Assembly (NCBI GenBank): GCA_947501555.1
Contig: CANMWG010000002.1
Span: forward strand, 196,224 to 260,223
Direction: 5' to 3'
Length of the DNA: 64,000 nt
Source: an uncultured Paracoccaceae bacterium
Lineage (GTDB): Bacteria; Pseudomonadota; Alphaproteobacteria; Rhodobacterales; Rhodobacteraceae
Of this stretch, positions 15,870 through 23,923 are shown piece after piece. Every line of letters starts with the position of its first letter. Within the stretch, counting starts at the first letter, position 1. The notes beneath the pieces are model-generated. The model was not told where the DNA came from and searched no databases. It saw only the letters and a program-made list of their open reading frames with translations. Made by a program: the position numbers and the translations under genes.

Positions 15870-17675
15870 TCACCCAGCCAAATCCCCATCAATCTTGCGG
15901 GCATAACCACGCGGGGTAAACATACGGGGGCCCTCGCCCAACTGGGCCAAACGGGAATGGGACGAACCGACCAAAACAACGGTCAACATATCCACCTCAT
16001 CCACCTGCAATTCATCCAAGCGGCGATAGCGAATTAACTCCTCCGGACGACCCAAAGACGACGCCAACATCACCGGGCAATCCGCCGGACGATGCGACAA
16101 TAAAATATCCCGCGCCTCCGCCAACAACGTCCGCCGGCGCTTGGACACCGGATTATAGAACGCGATCACAAAATCGCCCTCGGCGGCAGCCTTCAACCGC
16201 TTCAAGATATCTTCACGCGGGGTCAGCAAATCCGACAATGAGATCGCACAAAAATCATGGCCCAAGGGGGCACCGGCTCGCGCAGCAGCCCCCTGCAAAG
16301 CACTCACGCCCGGCGAACAAATCACCTCAACCCGGCGGGCGGCATCCGACACACCCATCTGATCAGGGCCACGATCCAGCAATTCAAACACCAGCGCACC
16401 CATCGCATAAATCCCGGCATCACCCGAACAGACCAAAGCAACATTCTTGCCCTTACCCGCCTGCTCCAACGCATAACGACACCGGTCCTCTTCACCGCCC
16501 AAAGGAAAATCCGACCGATCCTTGCCCACAGCCAACGGCCCCAGCAAATCGATATAGAGGCCATAACCCACCAATTCATCCGCCTCAGCCACCAGCTTTG
16601 ACACCTCCGGCGTGCGCCACGTCGCCTGCCCCGGGCCAATGCCAACGACCGACAACCGGCCACGGGCACGGCCACGCATTTCCACAATCGGATCATCCGC
16701 ACGGGCCACAGCACAGGTCGTTGTCGCGGTCTTGCTCTTCGGCACCGTCAACACAGCGCCACTGCCCCCTGCCGCAAGCGCCCCCCCCTCAGACACGCCG
16801 TGACAGCCGACTTCAGCAAACACCACGTCCGACGGGTTCGCCAAACGCACGGCCTCAGCCTCAAGCTCCTCTGCTGCAAACACACGCAAAGGCACACCCA
16901 AGCGCGCAGCCACTGCCAAAATAGCCGGTTCATCCGCCTTCAAATCAATCGACGCCACACAGGCCACTGCGCCCGGCGCAATATCTGCAGCATGCAGCAC
17001 ATCCTGCACATGCGTCCACATCGCCTCCGGATCGGCATTGCGCGCGCACCCAAGACCCAAAGCAAAGCGTTGTGGGTGATAGACCAGTCGGGCCGCCGAC
17101 CCGGCCTCTTGCGCCTCACTGACGCAAATCTCCAACGCATCGCCCTTGGGCAAATCTTCGGCAAACAACGGCTCGCCCGTCGTGGTTACACCGCCACCGG
17201 ACAACAAAGCGGCCATCGCGGCTTTCGCATCCGCAGGGTTCTGCAAACGAAAGCCCGGCGGTGGCACATCCAACGCCACCCCCATGGCCACATCCCCCGC
17301 CGTCGTCACGGCAGACACAGCGCCTATCGCCTCGGCAATCTGCACGGCCAAACGGTTCGCCCCGCGATGCCCGCCCAGCAACGGCACAACGACAGATCCA
17401 TCATCCGACACTGAAATCACGGCAGGTTCCGTACGTTTATCTGCCAGCAACGGGGCCACGGCCCGGATCAAAATGCCCGAGGCGCAGACCCCCACAATCG
17501 GCACACCCGCCGCAAACAAGTCGCGTGCATGATCCAGCGCATTAGGGAAAAACGCATCCGCCTGATCCACACGACCCTCCCGGCCATGCACCTGCGCGCC
17601 CAACACCGCTGCCACGCGATGCGCTACAGGCTCCCCCGACCGGGACAAAGCCAAAACGACTGGTTTCAAAGCCAT
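15870..17675 (-). CDS. cobJ: CbiG-CobJ fusion: precorrin-3B C17-methyltransferase
   Basis: 601 residues, about twice the length of CobJ. Residues 1 to about 200 match the CbiG N-terminal and middle domains (CASGILIRAVAPLLADK, VVPLLGGHRGANRLA). About 203-325 is the CobE/CbiG C-terminal domain (ALGLGCARNADPE, FAEVGCHGVSEG). Residues 340-601 are a complete CobJ methyltransferase (LSVVGIGPGQATWRTPEV, CSGDAGIYAMG, VICSPGVSALQGAAARAGAP, AFYNPVSKRR). CobJ methylates C17 and contracts the ring; CbiG opens the lactone in the cobalt-early pathway. An 8-C tract occurs at 16781-16788. It overlaps cobI by 10 bp. Confidence 0.93.
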   Translation of the reverse strand: MALKPVVLALSRSGEPVAHRVAAVLGAQVHGREGRVDQADAFFPNALDHARDLFAAGVPIVGVCASGILIRAVAPLLADKRTEPAVISVSDDGSVVVPLLGGHRGANRLAVQIAEAIGAVSAVTTAGDVAMGVALDVPPPGFRLQNPADAKAAMAALLSGGGVTTTGEPLFAEDLPKGDALEICVSEAQEAGSAARLVYHPQRFALGLGCARNADPEAMWTHVQDVLHAADIAPGAVACVASIDLKADEPAILAVAARLGVPLRVFAAEELEAEAVRLANPSDVVFAEVGCHGVSEGGALAAGGSGAVLTVPKSKTATTTCAVARADDPIVEMRGRARGRLSVVGIGPGQATWRTPEVSKLVAEADELVGYGLYIDLLGPLAVGKDRSDFPLGGEEDRCRYALEQAGKGKNVALVCSGDAGIYAMGALVFELLDRGPDQMGVSDAARRVEVICSPGVSALQGAAARAGAPLGHDFCAISLSDLLTPREDILKRLKAAAEGDFVIAFYNPVSKRRRTLLAEARDILLSHRPADCPVMLASSLGRPEELIRYRRLDELQVDEVDMLTVVLVGSSHSRLAQLGEGPRMFTPRGYARKIDGDLAG

Positions 17676-18409
17676 GGATCAGCCCCTTTGGTCAGCAAAA
17701 TCATCGAAAAATACGGGGCCGTCTCTGGAGCATCCGCCAAAGGCAACACAATCTCTTCGGCCAATGTCGCCCGCTCGACATACACAGCCGAGCCCGTCAG
17801 GCCCAGCCCCTCAATCACGCTGCGTATCTTGGCCAAATGCCGCCCCACTTTCATAATCACAACACTCTCCGCGCCATCAATGCGGGCACGCAATTCATCC
17901 TCGGGCAAAGGACCGGGCAACACGGTCAGCCGTTCATTGCGGGCGGCCAAAGGCATCCCCGCGCGGGCCGCACAAGCCGTGACGGAAGTTACACCCGGCA
18001 CCACTTCAACCCGGTAACGATCCGACAACCGCGCAAACAAATACATGAAAGAGCCATAGAAAAACGGATCGCCCTCACACAGGCAAATCACGTCCTGGCC
18101 CGCGTCCAAAGCACGCGCGATCTCAGCAGCCCCCTTGTCATATGCCGCCTGCGCCGGGGCGCGTTCGACGGACATAGGCACATCCATGACGATCTCTGTG
18201 GTCGTCGGCGCAATCAAATCCGCAGCAATCGACCGAGCAAAACTATCGGCCCCTGCAAGCGTCGGATAAGCAACAACCGCCGCGCCCTCAATCAAGCGGG
18301 CGGCCCGCAAGGTGATCAAATCCGGCGCCCCTGGCCCCAACCCAACGCCATAAAGCGTCCCACGGGATGGCGGGTGGGGCGTCGTGCTTGCACGCGCGTC
18401 ACCCGTCAT
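17666..18409 (-). CDS. cobI: Precorrin-2 C20-methyltransferase
   Basis: 247 residues from the ATG at 18409, which overlaps the cobL stop as ATGA; an ATG at 18427 is less likely. After a proline-rich leader the tetrapyrrole methylase domain starts with LYGVGLGPGAPDLITLRA and continues with LCEGDPFFYGSFMYL and VVPGVTSVTACAARAGMPL. CobI uses SAM to methylate C20 of precorrin-2, the first committed step to the corrin ring. It ends 10 bp inside cobJ, so the reading is coupled. Confidence 0.95.
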   Translation of the reverse strand: MTGDARASTTPHPPSRGTLYGVGLGPGAPDLITLRAARLIEGAAVVAYPTLAGADSFARSIAADLIAPTTTEIVMDVPMSVERAPAQAAYDKGAAEIARALDAGQDVICLCEGDPFFYGSFMYLFARLSDRYRVEVVPGVTSVTACAARAGMPLAARNERLTVLPGPLPEDELRARIDGAESVVIMKVGRHLAKIRSVIEGLGLTGSAVYVERATLAEEIVLPLADAPETAPYFSMILLTKGADPWL

Positions 18410-19608
18410 CGCTTCACCAAACTCCACTGGGTCACCGGCATCAAGGGCCGCCAGCCGGTCAACCGACCCACTGGCTCTGCGCGATGCACCGACAGTTTCA
18501 CCAGATCACCACCATAAGCCTTATGCAAAGCAATCAACTCCGCCTCACTCTCCAAGGTCACAGCATTGGCCACCAAACGGCCCAAAGGTCGCAAAGCCAC
18601 CCAAGCCGCCTCAAACGTCGCGCGGCTCAACCCACCACCAATGAAAATCGCGTCCGGCGGCGCCAACCCGTCCAACGCAGCAGGCACTTCGCCATCAATC
18701 AATTCCAGTTTCGGCACGCCCAGCGCCAAAGCATTCGCCGCCGCCATGGCGCGCCTGTCCGCACGGGGTTCAATCCCCACAGCACGGGCATAACGCGCTG
18801 CCCGCATCCACTCAATCGCAACCGACCCGCAGCCACAGCCAATATCCCACAGCAACGCACCACGCATGGGCATCAGCTTCGCGACCGTGGCGGCACGAAC
18901 CTCCTGCTTGGTCATCGTGCCATCGGACTGAAACAGATCATCCGCCAACCCCGGCACACGCGGCAGCAAAGCCGCATCCGGGGCGGCCACGCATTCCACG
19001 GCGAGGGTATTAAACGCAGGCACGACATGATCCCACGTCTCCGCCACACCATCAAAGCGCGCCTCATCCTTACCACCCATCGCCGCCAGCACGGTCATGC
19101 GCGACCCGCCAAAGCCGCGCTCCGTCAAGAACCGCGCAATCTGCGCAGGCGTCTCCGCCCCCGTCGTCAACACCAGCAACCGTACGTCGGGCTGAATAAA
19201 CGCAATCATCTGCTCAACCGGACGGCCATGCACCGTCAGCGTCTCGACATCCGGCAAGGACCAGCCCATGCGGGCCGCCGCCAGCTGAAACGCAGACAAC
19301 TGTGGATGATAGGTAATCTCAGCCGGATCAATGGAGCGGCCAATCTTGGCACCCACCGAGAACCAAAGCGGATCACCCGTCGCTAGCACAACAACGCGAC
19401 GCCCCCGCAGGCCCTCAATCGTCGCGATCAAGGCATCAAAAGGATGCGGCCAGGCCATCCGTTCAGCGGTTAAATCACCTGCCAAAGCATGATGACGATC
19501 CCCGCCAATAATCACCTCAGCAGCCTCAACCACAGCGCGGGTGGCAGGGACAAGACCGTCCATCCCATCCTCACCAATCCCAACAATATGCAACCAAGGA
19601 TCAGACAT
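18406..19608 (-). CDS. cobL: Precorrin-6Y C5,15-methyltransferase (decarboxylating)
   Basis: 400 residues from the ATG at 19608 (MSDPWLHIVGIGEDGMDGL), overlapping cobH by 8 bp. Two domains are present: an N-terminal CbiE-type tetrapyrrole methylase (IIGGDRHHAL, VLATGDPLWFSVG, YHPQLSAFQLAAARMGW) and, from about residue 210, a CbiT-type Rossmann methylase (MRGALLWDIGCGCGSVAIEW, IGIEPRADRRAMA-like segment, DAIFIGGGL). The fused enzyme methylates C5 and C15 and decarboxylates the C12 acetate. Full length and intact. Confidence 0.96.
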   Translation of the reverse strand: MSDPWLHIVGIGEDGMDGLVPATRAVVEAAEVIIGGDRHHALAGDLTAERMAWPHPFDALIATIEGLRGRRVVVLATGDPLWFSVGAKIGRSIDPAEITYHPQLSAFQLAAARMGWSLPDVETLTVHGRPVEQMIAFIQPDVRLLVLTTGAETPAQIARFLTERGFGGSRMTVLAAMGGKDEARFDGVAETWDHVVPAFNTLAVECVAAPDAALLPRVPGLADDLFQSDGTMTKQEVRAATVAKLMPMRGALLWDIGCGCGSVAIEWMRAARYARAVGIEPRADRRAMAAANALALGVPKLELIDGEVPAALDGLAPPDAIFIGGGLSRATFEAAWVALRPLGRLVANAVTLESEAELIALHKAYGGDLVKLSVHRAEPVGRLTGWRPLMPVTQWSLVKR

Positions 19609-20236
19609 CTTCCGGCAACCCCGCAGCCAACGCATTCACGGCAGCCGAGGCCATTGCCGACCCGCCTCGCCGCCCACGCAAAGCAACATATTCACAACCA
19701 CGCGGATCGCGGGCCAGTTCGGCCTTACTCTCAGCAGCGCCTATGAACCCAACAGGAAAACCCAAAATCACCGCAGGTTTCGGCCAACCGCCATCCAGCA
19801 ATTCCAGCAAATGAAACAAGGCCGTAGGGGCATTGCCCACAGCCACAACAGCGCCATCAATCCGGTCGCGCCACAACTCAATCGCCGCCGCCGACCGTGT
19901 ATTGCCAATCTCCTTGGCACGGCCTGGAACGGACGGATCGTTCAACGTCACAACCACCTCATTGCCCGCAGGCAAATACCGGCGAATAACCCCGGCACCC
20001 ACCATCTCGCAATCGCACAACACCGGCGCACCAGCGACCAAAGCCGCATGACCTGCAGCCGCCGCGTCTGGCGAAAACGCCAGACGATCCGCGACCTCGA
20101 TCATCCCACAAGAATGGATCAGCCGCGTGATCAGTGGCTGCATCGCAGGGGCAAACCGATCCAGACGCGCTTCGGCCCGCACCGTCGCGAAACTGGCCGC
20201 ATAGATGGCGGCAGGGTCGGTCTCATAAGGTCTCAC
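19601..20236 (-). CDS. cobH: Precorrin-8X methylmutase
   Basis: 211 residues beginning at a GTG (20236) that overlaps the cbiX stop as GTGA. The catalytic His41 lies in RLIHSCGMIEVADRL. Other family marks are LCDCEMVGAGV, VAVGNAPTALFHLLELLDGG and ILGFPVGFIGAAESK. CobH moves the methyl group from C11 to C12 to form hydrogenobyrinate (or cobyrinate if cobalt is already in the ring). It sits in a chain of overlapping cob genes and is probably translationally coupled to both neighbours. Confidence 0.96.
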   Translation of the reverse strand: MRPYETDPAAIYAASFATVRAEARLDRFAPAMQPLITRLIHSCGMIEVADRLAFSPDAAAAGHAALVAGAPVLCDCEMVGAGVIRRYLPAGNEVVVTLNDPSVPGRAKEIGNTRSAAAIELWRDRIDGAVVAVGNAPTALFHLLELLDGGWPKPAVILGFPVGFIGAAESKAELARDPRGCEYVALRGRRGGSAMASAAVNALAAGLPEDV

Positions 20237-21426
20237 GCCTTGGATTTCCGGGCGCTTTCAGGACCATGCGGGTGCTGGGCATGGGGATAGACCGCGTGGT
20301 GATGGTGATGATCATGATCGTGGTCATGATGGTGATGGTGATGGTGGTGATCATGCTGCGCCTCCAAACGGCACATGCCAGTGCAGAAGGCGGCACAATG
20401 ATTGCAATCCTCTACATTCGATCCGGGCGCATTCGCACCCTGCCCTTCCACATGATGGTGATGGCTTTCCTGCACAGCACCAACCTCGGCCTCAAATCCC
20501 AGAACCTGGGTGCGGTACTTACACAAAACGCAGGTAGGCGGAGGAACGGCACCAAAGGCCGGGTGAGCGCGGTCTTCCACGCTGATGTGATGATGACCAC
20601 CATCTTCCAAGGCCAGAACCTGCGAACGATACCCACAAATGCCGCAATTAGGGGGCGGGGTAGCACTATCTTGTTCCAGGATGCGTTCGGCGAAAGTCTC
20701 TAGCACCTTGGGATGATCACCTAGGTAGCCTGCTTTAACGAAATCAATGCCCGGATATTCAGCAGCCACTTGATCAGTGAACCCGTAAATCCGGTCAATC
20801 AGAATGCCGGAAAACAGGAAATAGGGAAAGACGATAACGCGCTGATAGCCCAGACGGGTGACATGCTGCAGGCAAGGCTCAACCAGCGGAAAGGTCACAC
20901 CAGAATAACCGACTTCACACCAGCCAAAGCCCATGCCCTCTTGGATCAGACGGGCAACTTTAGACACATTGCCATTGGCATCAGGGTCCGAGGCACCACG
21001 GCCAATAACAACCAAACAGGTCTCAGCCAAAGGCAAATCACCCAGCTCCGCATTGGCGCGATCTACAGCCTCTTGGACACGACCGGCGGCAGCAGCAATC
21101 ATCTTAGGATCGACACCCAACTCGCGGCCATAGCTGACGGTCATGTCATGTTTGGCCGCGTAAGTGTTCAGAACCGTGGGGATATCATTCTTGGCATGCA
21201 TGGCAGCAAACAACATGCCCGGGACAGCCAGAATGCGTTCGCAACCGGCTTCACGCAAACCATCCAGACCATCGCGGATGACAGGATTGGCGAACTCCAG
21301 ATAACCGTAATCTGTGATCCAATCAGCTGGCAAATAGGCCGGCAGCTTTTCCGCCAAGACGGCAAATTCATCCACAGCCGACTGACTGCGCGAGCCATGG
21401 CCGCAGATCATGACACCGGTTTTCAT
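20233..21426 (-). CDS. cbiX: CbiX-type cobaltochelatase with Cys and His-rich tail
   Basis: 397 residues from the ATG at 21426, overlapping the upstream stop as ATGA. Residues 1-130 and 135-250 are two chelatase-like repeats. The first has the metal-binding CGHGS (His10); the second reads IGRGA, with Arg143 in place of His. The C-terminal extension is unusual. A CxxCxYR(S/T)QVLxxE unit appears twice (Cys261/264 and Cys299/302), each preceded by PPP, then Cys341, 344, 348 and 352, then a His/Asp run at 358-377. The tail could store cobalt or another metal, or hold an Fe-S centre. CbiX inserts cobalt into sirohydrochlorin. Confidence 0.9.
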   Translation of the reverse strand: MKTGVMICGHGSRSQSAVDEFAVLAEKLPAYLPADWITDYGYLEFANPVIRDGLDGLREAGCERILAVPGMLFAAMHAKNDIPTVLNTYAAKHDMTVSYGRELGVDPKMIAAAAGRVQEAVDRANAELGDLPLAETCLVVIGRGASDPDANGNVSKVARLIQEGMGFGWCEVGYSGVTFPLVEPCLQHVTRLGYQRVIVFPYFLFSGILIDRIYGFTDQVAAEYPGIDFVKAGYLGDHPKVLETFAERILEQDSATPPPNCGICGYRSQVLALEDGGHHHISVEDRAHPAFGAVPPPTCVLCKYRTQVLGFEAEVGAVQESHHHHVEGQGANAPGSNVEDCNHCAAFCTGMCRLEAQHDHHHHHHHHDHDHDHHHHHAVYPHAQHPHGPESARKSKA

Positions 21427-21635
21427 GCAGGTTCCTCTTCGGGCTCTTCTTTCTCGGATGCTTCTTCTTTGGCCTTCTTGCCCTTCAACGCGCCCCAAAG
21501 GGCGGTCAACCCGGCCAAGCCAATGGCCGCACCGGCAACCCAATGATCGTGCCCTGCCAATTCACCCCAATGACCCGGATGGGCCATCGCGGCAGAGCCT
21601 GCAAAAACGAACATCATCGAGAGGATAAAACGCAT
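21423..21635 (-). CDS. Small exported membrane protein with His-rich segment
   Basis: 70 residues. An N-terminal signal (MRFILSMMFVFAGSAAMA) is followed by HPGHWGELAGHDHW, four His in 14 residues, then one membrane helix (VAGAAIGLAGLTALWGAL) and a highly charged Lys/Glu tail. It precedes cbiX with a 4-bp overlap and starts the cob operon. The periplasmic His cluster suggests metal handling, perhaps with cobalt supply for CbiX. It resembles the small DUF6732-type proteins of Rhodobacterales, which I recall only by pattern; no function is established. Confidence 0.75.
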   Translation of the reverse strand: MRFILSMMFVFAGSAAMAHPGHWGELAGHDHWVAGAAIGLAGLTALWGALKGKKAKEEASEKEEPEEEPA

Positions 21636-22015
21636 GATCTTGGGTCCTTTGGTTTCACGTCACGACCAGAGGCCCGGATCCCCGGGTTTTGACGACGTGG
21701 CGCTTTGGTCCCCGCTTGGGTCAACCGACAGCACCTCCAACCGTTCTGGCCCTGAGCAGGGCTTCGTCTGGGATAGCATTACGCGATGCAGCGCGCAGCC
21801 GCAAACGGATTGCGGACAATACACACCAGATTACGACATTCCGGCAAAGAAAACGCCCCACCGGTCAAGGGCGGCCAAAGTGGGCAGGCAACGGCTACAG
21901 GGAGACAAGCAGCGGTGCTTTTGCGCATTTGCGCACCCTTTCTGCGCTTGAGTTGGTGTTTGTTTGCGCAGGCGCGCGGGCTAGGTCAAACATAAGGAAT
22001 GGAAGGAACACGCAC
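21636..22015. other. Divergent promoter region of cob operon and yqjG
   Basis: This 380-base gap separates the leftward cob operon from the rightward glutathione transferase gene and must contain both promoters. I looked on the minus strand for a cobalamin riboswitch (B12 box and its flanking pairings) and found no convincing match. GC-rich short inverted repeats occur near 21675-21690. I see no gene that I could support. Confidence 0.4.
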
Positions 22016-22990
22016 ATGGGCCAACTTGTTGACGGCGTCTGGCATGATGTCTGGTATGATACAAAATCCACCGGCGGGACGTTTAAGCGGACCGAAGCTA
22101 AATTTCGGAACTGGATTACGTCGGATGGGTCTGCGGGGCCATCAGGCGCAGGCGGGTTCAAGGCGGAAAGTGGCCGCTACCACCTTTATGTGTCCTACGC
22201 CTGTCCTTGGGCGCACCGGGCGCTGATCTTTCGGGCGATCAAAGGGCTGTCCGATCACATCAGCATCTCGGTGGTGCATCCGGACATGCTGTCTGAGGGC
22301 TGGACGTTTGAGAAGGACGACCACGGGGCCACAGGCGACACATTGTTCGGAATGGGTTTCGCGCGGGACATCTACACCAAAGCGCTGCCAGATATGACCG
22401 GGCGGGTAACCGTGCCCATCCTGTGGGACAAAGCGCAGGACAAGATAGTGTCAAACGAATCCTCCGAAATCATCCGGATGTTCAACACTGCCTTTAACGA
22501 GATCACCGGAAACACGGACGATTACTGGCCGGAAGAAATGCGCGATGCGATCGCGCCAGTGAACGACCGGATCTACGACACGCTCAACAACGGGGTCTAC
22601 AAATCGGGGTTTGCCACAACGCAAGCAGCTTATGACGCGGCGGTCTATCCGCTGTTTGAAACGCTGGACTGGCTGGAAGAACGATTCTCGGCGAACCGTT
22701 ACCTGATGGGCGACAAGATCACCGAGGCCGATTGGCGGCTCTGGACCACGCTGGTACGGTTTGACCCAGTTTATCATCTGCATTTCAAATGCAACCGGAA
22801 ACGGATCGCGGATTATCCAAACCTGACGGGATATATGCGGGAATTATACCAGATGCCGGGGATAGCCGAGACGGTAAACATGGACCATATCGTGCGGCAC
22901 TACCACTACAGCCATGACAGCATCAATCCGCACAGGATCATCCCGATCAACGCGGAGCTTACGCTGACGCAGTCACACGGGCGGGGCTAG
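22016..22990 (+). CDS. yqjG: Glutathionyl-hydroquinone reductase (GST superfamily)
   Basis: 324 residues from the ATG at 22016, preceded by AAGGAA; a longer frame to 21689 has no family support. The protein matches the YqjG/ECM4 (Xi-class) family: an N-terminal thioredoxin-like domain with the catalytic Cys in YVSYACPWAHRALI, VPILWDK and NESSEIIRMFN, and a helical C-terminal domain (LMGDKITEADWRLWTTLVRFD). These enzymes reduce glutathionyl-hydroquinones with glutathione. It runs 32 bp into the converging receiver-protein gene. Confidence 0.95.
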   Translation: MGQLVDGVWHDVWYDTKSTGGTFKRTEAKFRNWITSDGSAGPSGAGGFKAESGRYHLYVSYACPWAHRALIFRAIKGLSDHISISVVHPDMLSEGWTFEKDDHGATGDTLFGMGFARDIYTKALPDMTGRVTVPILWDKAQDKIVSNESSEIIRMFNTAFNEITGNTDDYWPEEMRDAIAPVNDRIYDTLNNGVYKSGFATTQAAYDAAVYPLFETLDWLEERFSANRYLMGDKITEADWRLWTTLVRFDPVYHLHFKCNRKRIADYPNLTGYMRELYQMPGIAETVNMDHIVRHYHYSHDSINPHRIIPINAELTLTQSHGRG

Positions 22991-23345
22991 GGCTCCCGTA
23001 ATAGTGCACAATCGCGGCCAGGTCCTGGGGCGGGGTCGCGGTTTGAATGAAGGCACGGGCATTGGCGCTGTGGTTGAAGATGGACCCATCTGAAAAGAAG
23101 GTCGTGTCGGTGACAAAAACCACATTCGCATCGGGCTGACGGAACTGGGCGAAATCCGCGACGGTCAGGGCGCTTCCCTCTTCCAGCACCAGATCAAGGA
23201 CGATTACGTCAAACGTATCAGCCTCAATCAGAGACAGGGCCTGGGCACCAGTGAGGACCACCGTGACAATAGCGTGCAACCGCTCCAAATGGCGGCGCCA
23301 TATCTGCCCCAGGTCTGCATTGCTCTGAACGATCAAAACGCGCAT
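22959..23345 (-). CDS. Degenerate response-regulator receiver protein
   Basis: 128 residues from the ATG at 23345, a stand-alone receiver-like domain. The phospho-acceptor position is kept (Asp51 in FDVIVLDLVLEEG) and a Thr follows strand 4 (VVFVTDTT). The acidic pair expected after strand 1 is replaced (LIVQSNADL), and the conserved Lys of the fifth strand is missing (RAFIQTATPPQDL). Metal-dependent phosphorylation is therefore doubtful, and it may act as a phosphorylation-independent receiver. There is no output domain. It is divergent from the DUF1636-cobC operon. Confidence 0.8.
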   Translation of the reverse strand: MRVLIVQSNADLGQIWRRHLERLHAIVTVVLTGAQALSLIEADTFDVIVLDLVLEEGSALTVADFAQFRQPDANVVFVTDTTFFSDGSIFNHSANARAFIQTATPPQDLAAIVHYYGSPSPARVTASA

Positions 23346-23439
23346 TTTGTTCCGGCTCTCCACACTCTTTTAACGCAAGGTCAATAATTCGTAAATTAAC
23401 GCTACGTGAACACCAGTCTGCCCATTTAATTAATGAACA

Positions 23440-23473
23440 GTTAACCTGAACGTTAACCTGTACCAAAAGGTAC
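23440..23473. promoter_or_regulatory. Tandem repeat and dyad between receiver gene and cobC operon
   Basis: GTTAACCTGAAC (23440-23451) is repeated immediately as GTTAACCTGTAC (23452-23463), with one difference. It is followed by the dyad GTACC-AAAA-GGTAC (23460-23473). The cluster lies in the divergent promoter region and looks like a binding site for one or more regulators, but no specific factor is recognised. Confidence 0.45.
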
Positions 23474-23548
23474 CTATTACCGTTAAAGCTTGCAAAACCG
23501 GCGGGAATCCGCCTGAAATTTAAATCCAAACAGAACAGGCATACTGAG

Positions 23549-23923
23549 ATGACAACATGGATAACCACTTGCGATACCTGCAAATGTGACGGGTGGGATG
23601 CCGGCGACATGGCCCAAACCGATGGTGAGTCGCTGGCTGATCTCATCGAGACGGCGGCCACCGGATCTTCCGTCGTGAAAACAAGGCGTGTTTCTTGCTT
23701 AATGGGCTGTAAAAAAGCGTGCAATGTGGCAGTTCAGGGGCATGGTAAATTGAACTATACGCTGGGTGGGTTTACTCCGACCACAGAAGCGGCCTCGGCG
23801 ATTGTGGCTTATGCGATGGCCCATGCCGCATCTGAAACCGGGCAAGTGCCCTACCGGGACTGGCCACAGGAAATCAAAGGACATTTCGTGACACGCCACC
23901 CCCCATTGCCCACGGACGAATGA
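23549..23923 (+). CDS. DUF1636 family Cys-rich metal-binding protein
   Basis: 124 residues. Cys pairs CDTCKC near the N-terminus and SCLMGCKKACNVAVQ in the middle fit the DUF1636 thioredoxin-like ferredoxin group, which often neighbours cobalamin genes. It probably binds an Fe-S cluster or metal. The stop overlaps the cobC start (ATGA), so it is the first gene of a DUF1636-cobC-cobD operon. Its biochemical role is not established; co-occurrence suggests a role in corrinoid metabolism. Confidence 0.85.
   Translation: MTTWITTCDTCKCDGWDAGDMAQTDGESLADLIETAATGSSVVKTRRVSCLMGCKKACNVAVQGHGKLNYTLGGFTPTTEAASAIVAYAMAHAASETGQVPYRDWPQEIKGHFVTRHPPLPTDE

Noticed and set aside
16238..16924. 228-codon plus-strand open frame inside cobJ
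   Set aside because: Proline/His-rich antisense translation typical of GC-rich coding DNA read from the other strand.
18367..19386. 339-codon plus-strand open frame across cobI and cobL
   Set aside because: It is the antisense of cobI/cobL, rich in His, Arg and Gln, and has no family pattern; the minus-strand genes have clear motifs.
20292..20356. ATGGTG/GATGGT simple repeat resembling a microsatellite
   Set aside because: It encodes the His/Asp run of CbiX in frame; repeat character follows from the His codons.
21640..22000. Cobalamin riboswitch on the minus strand ahead of the cbiX operon
   Set aside because: The short stretches that recall riboswitch elements do not form a proper B12 box or the expected pairings, so I do not call one.
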